Of a DNA stretch of 64,000 bases, positions 16,208 to 24,529 are shown piece after piece; within the stretch, counting starts at the first letter, position 1, and each line of letters starts with the position of its first letter. The position numbers and the translations under genes are program-made. The DNA is taken from assembly GCF_000620845.1 (NCBI RefSeq), contig NZ_KK211189.1, positions 1,813,662-1,877,661 of the forward strand, given 5' to 3'. The DNA comes from Exiguobacterium marinum DSM 16307 (GTDB lineage Bacteria; Bacillota; Bacilli; Exiguobacteriales; Exiguobacteriaceae). The notes below the pieces were generated by a model. The model was not told the DNA's origin and did not search any database. It saw only the letters and a list, made by a program, of their open reading frames with translations.

Positions 16208-17232
16208 TCATTCTTTACTGATAAACTCACATCGACGAGTGAAAACGGATTGTCGAGTGACGCGGCTGCCGCTTCCGATTGTGCAAATTTCATCTCGGTC
16301 ACCCTCGGTTCTTGGCGACGTAGGCGGAATGCCCGTTCGAGTCGACTCGTCAATACATTAAAGATAAAAATAAGCGCAGCGAGCGCAATCGCCGGGACAA
16401 GGAATAGATGATTTGTCATCCATGTCATTGCTGTGAATTGTCTGAAGTAGTATCCAAACATCGAAGACCATTCATAGACGGTCGGCATGATCCCTTCATG
16501 TAATAGAACCGTTCCTCCGAAGAAAATCCCAAACAACGAAAGATGAATGAGCAACATGAGCGTCTGCACGAACTGTTGCATAAAGACGATGACAAGCGTC
16601 GGAATCAGATGGGGCAAGAGATGTAGTCTCACACGATGCCAGACACTCCCACCAAGCGTCTCGGCAACAATCATGAACTCTTGTTGTAGCAATTGGCGAA
16701 TCTCAGTGATGAGATATAACGTGACGGCAGGTAGTCCGAGAACGACTAAGACGATTAGCTCGATCTTCACTCGCTCCAATAGTGGAGGTACTTGTGTCGA
16801 ATCCCAAAATGTCATCGTCGACGCGAGCATCATCAATGCGAGTAAAGAAATCGGTAAAATCAAGAATCCATCGAGCAACGTTTTAAAGAAGTGATTTAAT
16901 CGTGCTCCGCGGAAAGCAAGCGGAATCCCAACCAATAAACCGATCGTCATGCGCCCAAGCGCGACAATCGCACAAATCCCGACAGTCCACTTAAAACCTT
17001 CGACGAACATCTGAAACAAATCATATCCAGCATTATCCGTCCCGAGCCACTGATCTTTTGACGGTTCAAGTGGTGGGATTCCGATGAGTCTCCCCTCATC
17101 CGAGTAGAGCATAAGGGTTTGGTCAACGTTCCCATCACGAAGTACGGTATTTCCAAAACTCATCAACAATAGACCGACTACGATGACGAAACAGACGATA
17201 AAAATCGGATCACGTAATAATACTCGACGCAT
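16192..17232 (-). CDS. ABC transporter permease, Opp/Dpp C-type
   Basis: A 346-residue membrane protein of the BPD_transp_1 group. It has one N-terminal span, an external loop with QWLGTDNAGYDLFQMFVEG (the DppC-type LGTDxxGRD motif), then a five-span core. The EAA loop is EFMIVAETLGGSVWHRVRLHLLPHLIP. The ATG at 17232 overlaps the upstream stop (TGATG) with AGGAGGG before it. It should pair with the preceding permease as the membrane half of a peptide/nickel-type importer; no ATPase or binding-protein gene is adjacent. Confidence 0.88.
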   Translation of the reverse strand: MRRVLLRDPIFIVCFVIVVGLLLMSFGNTVLRDGNVDQTLMLYSDEGRLIGIPPLEPSKDQWLGTDNAGYDLFQMFVEGFKWTVGICAIVALGRMTIGLLVGIPLAFRGARLNHFFKTLLDGFLILPISLLALMMLASTMTFWDSTQVPPLLERVKIELIVLVVLGLPAVTLYLITEIRQLLQQEFMIVAETLGGSVWHRVRLHLLPHLIPTLVIVFMQQFVQTLMLLIHLSLFGIFFGGTVLLHEGIMPTVYEWSSMFGYYFRQFTAMTWMTNHLFLVPAIALAALIFIFNVLTSRLERAFRLRRQEPRVTEMKFAQSEAAAASLDNPFSLVDVSLSVKNEPDDL

Positions 17233-18092
17233 CAAATCCCTCCTTTCCAGGCATTCGGAATGATCCACTCAATGAATAGATCCAACAGAAAAATCGGGAT
17301 ATAGATGACGAATAAAATGACGAGCAAGATCTCCATCTGTGGATTGTAGGCGGCGAATCGAAACAGTCCCTGGACGTTAAATAAATATTCGACGATGAGA
17401 AGCGTCGATAAGATGGTGATGAGGTTTGAACGAAAAAAGAGGTAAAAGCGATAGATGATGTTCGGCAACAAATGCTTCCAAAATAGTCCACTCGGTCGAA
17501 TCCCTTTCGCTTGGGCAAGTTCAAGGTAAGGGATGGCCTCTTGTTCATGGATATGGATGGTCAGCCATTTGATAAAAAAGAACAATGTCGTAAGTGTCAA
17601 AGTGACAATCGGTAGAAATCGTATGTATTCGGCAAACCCGCCAGCTACTTCAATTCGGTCAAATCCCGTTGCTTTATGTATGGAAATGGCGAGAAACTGT
17701 GAAAAGATTAACCAAAATAAATCAGGCACCATCTCAAGCGTCTGACTCGTTTGGTGTAGAACCGTGCGAACACGACTACCGCTACGATAATAGAAGTAGG
17801 CATACATGAGACCAAGCATAGTCGACAGGGCGAGTGCTGTCGTAAAAATGATGACCGACTCTTTGACGAGCGGTCCAAGTTCCGGCAACAAAGGTAAATC
17901 TGTTTGAGCGGTGATGTTGTAGTATGTAATCTCGTCAAGCTTTTGCAGTTGGTCCAACTGTTGTTGGATGCCGCTCCAGTAATTCGTCAGACTAAAATCG
18001 GTCTGAACGACGAGCGTCGGTAAGGCACTAATCGCAATCAAGACAAAAAATGCGATGACAAGATGTGCAGATTTCCGTGCAATATAGCCCAT
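17232..18092 (-). CDS. ABC transporter permease, Opp/Dpp B-type
   Basis: A 286-residue permease with an N-terminal span (about 9-29) and a five-span C-terminal core. The EAA loop reads PYLELAQAKGIRPSGLFWKHLLPNI, matching DppB-type permeases. It forms a two-gene operon with the C-type permease. RBS AAAGGAGACAG precedes the ATG. The cognate substrate-binding lipoprotein and ATPases must be encoded elsewhere if the system works. Confidence 0.88.
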   Translation of the reverse strand: MGYIARKSAHLVIAFFVLIAISALPTLVVQTDFSLTNYWSGIQQQLDQLQKLDEITYYNITAQTDLPLLPELGPLVKESVIIFTTALALSTMLGLMYAYFYYRSGSRVRTVLHQTSQTLEMVPDLFWLIFSQFLAISIHKATGFDRIEVAGGFAEYIRFLPIVTLTLTTLFFFIKWLTIHIHEQEAIPYLELAQAKGIRPSGLFWKHLLPNIIYRFYLFFRSNLITILSTLLIVEYLFNVQGLFRFAAYNPQMEILLVILFVIYIPIFLLDLFIEWIIPNAWKGGI

Positions 18093-18299
18093 AGTTCTGT
18101 CTCCTTTAAATTACTTATCTCAACCAAACGCGTGAAAGGATGTCCGGTATTCTTTCATTTTGTAAAGGGAATTATATCCAAAGACACGTTCTATTGATTC
18201 TAGCATAATTATTATGTGAATAGAAACAATTTTCAGAAATTAATGTGGATCACAATGTATGCTATCATGAATTTGTAGAAATATTTAGGAGGTTGAAAC

Positions 18300-18602
18300 A
18301 TGTGGATTATATTTGGACTAGCAGCGATTGGAGCCACGCTTTTGAACTTGACTGTCTTTATGATGGAGAAAGATTATAAACTGACAATGGCAATCGCCTT
18401 ATCCTTGACTGCTCTCACGCTATGCGCCGAGTATAGCTTGCTCAATATGTGGGTGGAGTCTGAGGACTGGGCTGCCATATCGGATGTCGTACCCGGCATG
18501 TCGCGTGCGCTATGGTTCTTGACGATTGCCGCAATTTTCTTGAATCTCCTTCCGATATTTTTAGAGAGAAAACGGACACGCATGATGCAATCGAAAAAGT
18601 AA
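18300..18602 (+). CDS. Small membrane protein of unknown function
   Basis: A 100-residue protein with three predicted spans (about 2-20, 27-50, 70-90) and a basic C-terminal tail (ERKRTRMMQSKK). No family recognised. A strong AGGAGG lies before the ATG. The next gene, also a small membrane protein, begins 23 bases downstream and probably shares the transcript. Confidence 0.7.
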   Translation: MWIIFGLAAIGATLLNLTVFMMEKDYKLTMAIALSLTALTLCAEYSLLNMWVESEDWAAISDVVPGMSRALWFLTIAAIFLNLLPIFLERKRTRMMQSKK

Positions 18603-18625
18603 ATAATCATAAGTGGAGCGTGACT

Positions 18626-18823
18626 ATGGAAAATAAATTATTTGCGACTTTCGCTAACCCTTTTGGAATTCTCATTTTTGTAGTGATTGCATTTTCATTT
18701 TTATACCAGGCCACATCACGTCTCTTCTCGTCTCACTACATATTGTTCGTAACAAATATGGTAGGAGGACTAGCTTTTATCAGCATCATGCTACTTTTAT
18801 CGCGTACATATAAGAAAAAATGA
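18626..18823 (+). CDS. Small membrane protein of unknown function
   Basis: A 65-residue protein with two predicted spans (about 12-30 and 37-58) and a basic tail TYKKK. The ATG at 18626 has GGAG 7 bases upstream; the same frame is open further upstream but overlaps the previous gene. A hairpin terminator follows. Confidence 0.65.
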   Translation: MENKLFATFANPFGILIFVVIAFSFLYQATSRLFSSHYILFVTNMVGGLAFISIMLLLSRTYKKK

Positions 18824-18828
18824 CAATA

Positions 18829-18870
18829 AAAACGTGTACGAAGCTATGTTTTTAGCCTCGAACACGTTTT
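18829..18870. terminator. Hairpin terminator after the small membrane protein pair
   Basis: AAAACGTGTACGA pairs with TCGAACACGTTTT (one mismatch) around a 16-base loop; A and T tracts lie at both ends. Confidence 0.7.
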
Positions 18871-19003
18871 CGTTTAACAATGATTCGATGTCACAACCTA
18901 CATTCATTGCTACACGTGCAAATTCAGTAGATGCTTTATATGTCAACTTGACCAAAAATGTCGAAAAATTCCGCACTTAAGAGCGATGTTCCTACTTACT
19001 CAA

Positions 19004-19528
19004 CTACTGTAACTCACTAATCACTGTAAAAATTCGCATATATGCATCTAAAACATTCCGCTCGGTTACTTCGTTGTCGTTCAACTCAAAACCCCAGAAT
19101 TGAAACTGTTCCTGGTCAATTTGCAAATAACCAGCGACATAGTCGCCTGGAATGTCTGGTGCATCATTATAAGTCATATCTTCAAATACGAATGGAAGAT
19201 AGCTCTTTTTCGTACCGATAAAGAAGATCGGGATACTTAAAGCTGTATAGACTTCTACATATCTCTCTTGATCCGCTATATCAAATTGACTGTTCATGAT
19301 CCAGACGGCATCATATGCAGAAGAAATAGTATTGATATTCTCTAACTCTTGAAAAGATATCGTATTGAATTTCACCTGTTCTAGTTCAACTTCCGGTAGT
19401 TCCCCGATCACGGCGATATGTAAGGGTTTTCCACTATACAGTTCGATTGGCATCTGTTGCGATGCACCCAATCCGCAGCCACTCAAGGTCGCAATCAATA
19501 AGATCAAGCAAATAAGCATTTTCTTCAA
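19004..19528 (-). CDS. Putative lipoprotein of unknown function
   Basis: A 174-residue protein with a typical lipoprotein signal: KKMLICLILLIATLSGC, lipobox LSGC with Cys18, followed by a small polar residue stretch. The mature part alternates strands and helices (IAVIGELPEVELEQ, YDAVWIMNS, IPIFFIGTKKS), suggesting a small alpha/beta fold. I chose the TTG at 19528, which gives the standard basic N-terminus behind a G-rich site; an ATG at 19543 is also possible. Monocistronic. Confidence 0.75.
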   Translation of the reverse strand: MKKMLICLILLIATLSGCGLGASQQMPIELYSGKPLHIAVIGELPEVELEQVKFNTISFQELENINTISSAYDAVWIMNSQFDIADQERYVEVYTALSIPIFFIGTKKSYLPFVFEDMTYNDAPDIPGDYVAGYLQIDQEQFQFWGFELNDNEVTERNVLDAYMRIFTVISELQ

Positions 19529-19669
19529 CTCAATGCCCCCCATGATGATTCATACGTATAATATACCATTTACCCTTTAATTATTTACATCTTTCTCCTT
19601 TTTTCATACATTTTCAAAAGTGAATTCAAAATTGACGAATTCTAATTTAAGTAAGTATCCGTCACCTCA

Positions 19670-20098
19670 TCAATCCTCTAACTTGGTTGAATACAATAAT
19701 TCACCATCTCGTGTGCGCAACTCATAATCGATTCCTGATTGCATCTGCTTCGTCATCGTCGCGCGACATGTAAACACATATCCTGGACCATATGTAACGT
19801 CCGGAATTTCCTTGAAGTCGTATGACCGCTCACCGAACCACAGCGTCACGTTCGATGGGCCTTTCGATGATCGGTCATCAACGACATAACACTCTCCGGT
19901 CTCGACGATGTAATTCGTCGTCATGCGGTCATACGTTTCCATACCTGCCATTCCAACAAGAACAATTGACGCGATGCCCGCGAGAACGGCTTGGCCTAAT
20001 TTTACACGATTGCGTGTCTTGCGCCAATCCATCCAATAGATGACAAGTGAACCTAGACACAATAATCCAATCAACCAATAGAATACAACCTCCAACAA
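19670..20098 (-). CDS. Hypothetical membrane protein
   Basis: A protein of about 142 residues with two N-terminal spans (about 4-24 and 36-54) and an extracytoplasmic domain with two cysteines (GECYVVDD and VFTCRATMT), probably a disulfide pair. No family recognised. GAGGTGA lies before the TTG at 20098; the frame also offers a GTG at 20107, which abuts that site. Confidence 0.6.
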   Translation of the reverse strand: MLEVVFYWLIGLLCLGSLVIYWMDWRKTRNRVKLGQAVLAGIASIVLVGMAGMETYDRMTTNYIVETGECYVVDDRSSKGPSNVTLWFGERSYDFKEIPDVTYGPGYVFTCRATMTKQMQSGIDYELRTRDGELLYSTKLED

Positions 20099-20161
20099 CC
20101 CAATCACCTCAATCTTTAATACGAATTCCCTCGAAAAAGGATTCGATTCTTCTTCTCAATC

Positions 20162-20186
20162 AAAAAACTCGACACAAGTCGAGTTT
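20162..20186 (-). terminator. Terminator of the DUF817 gene
   Basis: On the minus strand AAACTCGAC pairs with GTCGAGTTT around a 4-base loop and ends in a T run, immediately at the stop codon. Confidence 0.85.
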
Positions 20187-20949
20187 AAGTTATTTCATAT
20201 TCCAGTTTTCGCTTTTGCCAAGCGACAAGGAGGATGCTGATGATGACGAGTAGGAACCATGACGACAGTTTACCTAAATCGACGAGGGCCCAACCGTTCA
20301 ACTGATCCGGATACGCCCAGCCGTTGTAAAAGGTGACAATATTTTCTGCCAGCCAGATGAAACAAGCAATCAAGAAGAACGATAGGACGACCGGCATCTC
20401 GAATCGACGGTCATCGAGTTTATACGAGACAATCGAACGGCCGAACGCCAAAAAGATGAGTGCGATCAATAGCCATCGTAGGTCTAGCCACACATGATGC
20501 CAAAAAAAGTTGAAGTAAATCGTGATGCCAAGTCCGAAGGCGATGATCGGGTTCGGCATTTTCGTGAACTGTAAATCGAGACGACGCCACGCCTGAACGA
20601 CATAACTTCCGACGCTCGCATACATAAATCCGGCATAGAGCGGGACGCCCCACACTTTCGTGAACGCCTCATCTGGATAACTCCATGACCCCATCTGCAC
20701 TTTGAATAGTTCAAGACCAAGACCGATGACATGGAACCAGCTGATGACCTTCATTTCTTCCATCGTTTCGAGTCCCGTTTTCACGAGGACCACTTGGACG
20801 AACAAACACCAGATGAGTAAGACGTCATATCGAGGAAGTGGCAACTCGACAAACTTTGTGACGGCAAGCGCACCAAAGATGGCGACCGGAAAGATACAAC
20901 TGAGTGCCTGTTCGTAAGCGAAGATAAAGAGATAACGTATACGTCCCAT
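20185..20949 (-). CDS. DUF817 family integral membrane protein
   Basis: A 254-residue protein with about eight spans. The conserved segments MGSWSYPDEAF, GVPLYAGFMYASVGSYVVQAWRR, NFFWHHVWLDLRW and WAYPDQLNGWALVDLGKLSSWFLLV match the DUF817 family (YoaT type), whose function is unknown. It begins 8 bases after the YfhP-like gene, so the two are one operon. RBS AAGGTAGGGCAAC precedes the ATG. Confidence 0.88.
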   Translation of the reverse strand: MGRIRYLFIFAYEQALSCIFPVAIFGALAVTKFVELPLPRYDVLLIWCLFVQVVLVKTGLETMEEMKVISWFHVIGLGLELFKVQMGSWSYPDEAFTKVWGVPLYAGFMYASVGSYVVQAWRRLDLQFTKMPNPIIAFGLGITIYFNFFWHHVWLDLRWLLIALIFLAFGRSIVSYKLDDRRFEMPVVLSFFLIACFIWLAENIVTFYNGWAYPDQLNGWALVDLGKLSSWFLLVIISILLVAWQKRKLEYEIT

Positions 20950-20957
20950 CCGTTGCC

Positions 20958-21818
20958 CTACCTTTCGATATATTCGTATAAAAATGAAGACTCTCCGTCA
21001 TAAAAACGTGGGTCAAAGACGCCGAGCCGTTCTTCGTCTGTCACGATGACGACGAACGGTGACCATTTTGTCAGAGTAAGCGCCTCTTGATTCGCTTCAA
21101 ACAATGGCTCAAGACTCGTCTTTTCGGCACTCGTCAATTCGTATTGCAAGGTCGCTTCTTGATAAATGGAATCTTTAAAGAGCGATACGTTCTCGTCAGT
21201 CTTCGTGATGACGGTGAACTGAGTTGGGATAAATGAAGCCGATAGCGCCACTTCGTCATGTTCATCTGCATATGTCTGATACAAGTAAGCTCCTTGCGCA
21301 CTTTGAATCGCGACATACAAAACGAGAGACGCCCATGCATACCGATATGTCTTATAGCGGACTTCTTGTTTACGGGCGACGAGCCAGGCGACCAAGAAGA
21401 TCCCCCAAAAGACGAAATCCACAATTGGAATCACACCAAACGTAATCCTCACGTCCGAGAACGGTTCAAAGTAGCCCGTCCCCCACGCATTGAACAAGTC
21501 AGATGTGTTGTGTATGAACACGGACAACAGTGCCCACCAAAAATAGCGGATATCTGTCACGCGAAAGAGAAGACGAACGAGTATGTAGATGAGCAAGGCA
21601 AAGAGCGGGACGAGGAAAATCGAGTGGGTGATGCCGCGATGCCACATCTGATACATGCCTTCTGTGTCCCATAGCCGAGAAATCACATCGCTGTCCGGGA
21701 TTTGGCTCCCGACGAGTGTCGTGACGAACAAGGCTCGTTTTTCATGTTGTTGTAAATCACGTTTATCGGCTGCACCATATAGTGTCAAACCGAATAACGT
21801 ATGCGTAATCGTATCCAC
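20958..21818 (-). CDS. YfhP-like membrane-bound metal-dependent hydrolase (DUF457)
   Basis: A 286-residue protein whose N-terminal half carries the YdjM/YfhP family pattern: DTITHTLFGL, then GSQIPDSDVI, MWHRGITHSIFL and SVFIHNTSDLFNAWGTGYFEPF, giving conserved His/Asp residues placed near membrane spans. The C-terminal third is extracytoplasmic and poorly conserved. The biochemical reaction of the family is not established. GGAGGTAGAACG precedes the ATG. First gene of the pair with DUF817. Confidence 0.87.
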   Translation of the reverse strand: MDTITHTLFGLTLYGAADKRDLQQHEKRALFVTTLVGSQIPDSDVISRLWDTEGMYQMWHRGITHSIFLVPLFALLIYILVRLLFRVTDIRYFWWALLSVFIHNTSDLFNAWGTGYFEPFSDVRITFGVIPIVDFVFWGIFLVAWLVARKQEVRYKTYRYAWASLVLYVAIQSAQGAYLYQTYADEHDEVALSASFIPTQFTVITKTDENVSLFKDSIYQEATLQYELTSAEKTSLEPLFEANQEALTLTKWSPFVVIVTDEERLGVFDPRFYDGESSFLYEYIER

Positions 21819-21835
21819 GTTCTACCTCCATAGCG

Positions 21836-21872
21836 AAAGAGACATCTCCCAGTCCTGGACGATGTCTCTTCT
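21836..21872 (-). terminator. Hairpin after the 31-residue membrane peptide gene
   Basis: AAGAGACATC pairs perfectly with GATGTCTCTT around a 14-base loop, directly downstream of the small gene. The T run is short, so termination strength is uncertain. Confidence 0.55.
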
Positions 21873-21874
21873 TA

Positions 21875-21970
21875 TTAATTCTCTTTATCCATTTTCATGG
21901 CGCGTCTTGCGACGATCGTTACGAAAATGACAGCGACAATCGGAATGATCAATGGCATCCAATTCAACAT
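21875..21970 (-). CDS. 31-residue single-span membrane peptide
   Basis: A short frame from the ATG at 21970 to TAA encodes MLNWMPLIIPIVAVIFVTIV followed by ARRAMKMDKEN: one hydrophobic span (about 5-21), a positive-inside cluster and a polar tail. A G-rich site (GGGGGACAGGCGG) lies just before the ATG, and a 10-bp hairpin follows the stop. These signs support a real small protein; function unknown. Confidence 0.6.
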   Translation of the reverse strand: MLNWMPLIIPIVAVIFVTIVARRAMKMDKEN

Positions 21971-22018
21971 CCGCCTGTCCCCCTTCATCTAGTGTCGCAA
22001 GCAGTATAGCATATCTGC

Positions 22019-23026
22019 TTACTCGATGGATGAATGAATGCTTGTATATTCATAAGTAGTTGCCATCTTCTCAATCGTGGCTTTCATATGGTCACGAAGT
22101 GTGAGCGGTTCGACCACTTCTACTTGTGCGCCTAATGAGAGCAACCAGTAAATGAATCCGTCAGATACGGCCGCATCGAAACGGATGAGGAATCGTTCTT
22201 CATATTCCGACACAGAAACGTCCTCCCCTAACTTATCAAAGATGACCGGGAGTACTCGTTCGTCTACAGACAAGACAATTTGTTCGTCAGAACCGTTATA
22301 CATATTGAACGACTTTTGATAGTAATCATCAGGTAGGTGATGTTTCGGACGGATGGTGCCGTCTTCCACAATCTCTGAGTTGACGATTCGGTCGACCCGG
22401 TAGTTTCGCACTTCTCCAATCGATTCGTCAATACCGATCAAGTAATACTGCTCGTGATTCCAATGCAAGTCAATCGGATTGATGACGTATCGTTCTCCGT
22501 CACGGCGAAGCGGGAACGTTCGTTTCGTCACATCGAATCCGACGACATCTGTATACTGGAACGAGATGGCTTTTCGCTCATGAATAGCTCGTTGGATTCG
22601 GTCGATATGGTAAGGAATGTGTCCGTGTTTTTTCTTCGGCGTCTTGATGATCGATTGTAGCGTCTTCGCTTCAGGGATACTCGTCAGCATTTGAAGCTTC
22701 TCTACGATTTCCTCGGTCACGTCTTCCGAGATAAATTTCGCTGCGACAATCGCATCGACCATCATCCGAAGTTCATGAATCTCAAATAAGCGGGCCGAAT
22801 GCCAATATTTTTTGGCGAGACCATTCTTCTCCAATTCATCCTGCACTTCAAACCCCGAATTATTCAGTGCCTGGATATCGTCTTTCACCGATTTTTTTGC
22901 TAACTTAGAAGTATCTCCAATCGTTGACAAGTACTCGAGCAAATCTTCTAGTGTCTTTGGATTCGCTTCGTCCGTGTAACGTTCGAAGAAACGTCGAACT
23001 TCAAGTAACCGCTCTCGGTTATTCAC
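22019..23026 (-). CDS. WYL-domain transcriptional regulator (DeoR/YafY-like)
   Basis: A 335-residue protein with an N-terminal winged-helix region (about 1-65), a WYL domain (about 145-215, with KAISFQYTD and INPIDLHWNHEQYYLIGID) and a C-terminal WCX extension. Such proteins respond to nucleotides or DNA damage in several bacteria. It starts with GTG behind AAGGGGAT. Target unknown; transcribed alone. Confidence 0.88.
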   Translation of the reverse strand: MNNRERLLEVRRFFERYTDEANPKTLEDLLEYLSTIGDTSKLAKKSVKDDIQALNNSGFEVQDELEKNGLAKKYWHSARLFEIHELRMMVDAIVAAKFISEDVTEEIVEKLQMLTSIPEAKTLQSIIKTPKKKHGHIPYHIDRIQRAIHERKAISFQYTDVVGFDVTKRTFPLRRDGERYVINPIDLHWNHEQYYLIGIDESIGEVRNYRVDRIVNSEIVEDGTIRPKHHLPDDYYQKSFNMYNGSDEQIVLSVDERVLPVIFDKLGEDVSVSEYEERFLIRFDAAVSDGFIYWLLSLGAQVEVVEPLTLRDHMKATIEKMATTYEYTSIHSSIE

Positions 23027-23142
23027 GGTTCTATCCCCTTTCGTTTCTCTATCTAAATTATGTATAAACAGACATTATCATTTTATTTCCACGAAATAAA
23101 GGTATTTTCCATTACAAACTGTTTAAGGAGGCGCCATCTCTA

Positions 23143-23988
23143 GTGAAATATTATGCACACGTCAACGGCTCAAAAATCGAATATATAGACCGTGGTCACG
23201 GTCCCGTCATCGTACTGATTCATGGGACCCAATCCTCAAGTCTAGAACCATACCATGTGGACCAACTCGTTTTGTCCGGTTTCCGGGTCATTGTCCCATC
23301 TCGGCCTGGATATGGAGAAACTCCCTACTCTTTTTCAGCATCTCCTCAAGCGTTTGCGACACAACTCCATCACTTGATGCAGATGCTACAGATTGAGCGG
23401 TATCATGTCTATGGCATCTCTGCAGGAGGACCGACCGCCATCGAGCTCGCTTCACAGAATCAGCGTGTACTCAGCTTGACACTCGCTGCCGCTGTGACGA
23501 GTGTCGTCGATTTTCCATATCGGGACACGGTCAGTCGAAATGTTGTCCAACCCGCATTTATCGCACTTCAATACATCATGAAACAGTTCATCGCTCGTGC
23601 CATTCAAAAACATCCATTCGAAGCGACAGCCCGTATGATCCAATCGACAAGTGTGTTGGCACTCGAGACGATTCGAGAAGAGGTGTCACCCTACGACATC
23701 TTCCTCCTTAAACGTGTCGCGAATCAGATGGCGTTTGGACTCGGTGCACAGTTCGATTTGAAACAACGTGTTTCAAGTGAGGTCTTACTCGGTGTCACCT
23801 GCCCGACCTATATCGTCCATTCCAAAAACGATAAGGCCGTTCCGGTTCGCCATGCCCATTACGCGAAGCGCTTAATCCCACATGCTCAACTATCGATTCT
23901 GAACAGTCCCGGTCACTTGATTTGGGTCGGACGGCACGCGAGAAAGTCAGAGCGACAAATCGAACGATTCATCCGATTTAACTCATAA
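23143..23988 (+). CDS. Alpha/beta hydrolase
   Basis: A 281-residue protein with VLIHGTQSSSLEPYH (oxyanion loop), VYGISAGGPTAIELA (nucleophile Ser) and SPGHLIWVGRH (catalytic His). The acid is likely in SKNDKAVPV. Substrate unknown. It starts with GTG; AAGGAGG lies 11 bases upstream. A terminator follows, so it is monocistronic. Confidence 0.9.
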   Translation: MKYYAHVNGSKIEYIDRGHGPVIVLIHGTQSSSLEPYHVDQLVLSGFRVIVPSRPGYGETPYSFSASPQAFATQLHHLMQMLQIERYHVYGISAGGPTAIELASQNQRVLSLTLAAAVTSVVDFPYRDTVSRNVVQPAFIALQYIMKQFIARAIQKHPFEATARMIQSTSVLALETIREEVSPYDIFLLKRVANQMAFGLGAQFDLKQRVSSEVLLGVTCPTYIVHSKNDKAVPVRHAHYAKRLIPHAQLSILNSPGHLIWVGRHARKSERQIERFIRFNS

Positions 23989-24016
23989 AGCATCTCAACA
24001 CAAGAGGTGCTTTTTC
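23987..24016 (+). terminator. Terminator of the hydrolase gene
   Basis: AAAGCATCTC pairs with GAGGTGCTTT (one G-T pair), followed by a T run. Confidence 0.85.
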
Positions 24017-24020
24017 TCTA

Positions 24021-24437
24021 TTAACCATCCAATCCCAAAACTTGTATCAAATGATTGGTCGTATGTTCTGGCAATTTCCATAGACTGCCTGCTCGATTAA
24101 ATCCCGCGAGTACACTTGGACGGTTCAATTGACCGAGCCAAAGCTGATAACGCTCTTTCTCTCCACCTTTATATTGCACCGTAAGATCAAAATCGGGTGC
24201 CACTTCGATTTCGATTTCTTCGATTTCTTCTGAACTTCGTAGCATTTCCGCGAACACCTTAACCTGATCCAATTCGTGAAACTCTAACGCTACTTCTGGA
24301 TTGAATGTTCCACGCTCCGTTGACTCCGCCACCATCACGCGTTCCATTTCTTCTCGTTCCAGTTCTTCTGTATCGATTTTATAAGACAATGTCGCCTTAC
24401 GAATTTCACCTGCCCACCGAATCCATTTATCCATCAT
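24021..24437 (-). CDS. Hypothetical protein, YhfM-like acidic protein
   Basis: A soluble, acidic protein of about 138 residues with a C-terminal module YQLWLGQLNRPSVLAGFNRAGSLWKLPEHTTNHLIQVL. This resembles the small domain found in YhfM-like proteins that ends with a ligand-like W-x-L segment. Function unknown. GAGGAG precedes paired ATG codons at 24437/24434. Confidence 0.7.
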   Translation of the reverse strand: MMDKWIRWAGEIRKATLSYKIDTEELEREEMERVMVAESTERGTFNPEVALEFHELDQVKVFAEMLRSSEEIEEIEIEVAPDFDLTVQYKGGEKERYQLWLGQLNRPSVLAGFNRAGSLWKLPEHTTNHLIQVLGLDG

Positions 24438-24529
24438 TTCACTCCTCTCGTCTAATGTACGTATTATCAATCAAAACGGTTTCAACATTTGCAAAATAAA
24501 AAAGCCGAGCAATCGCTCAGCTTTTACAC

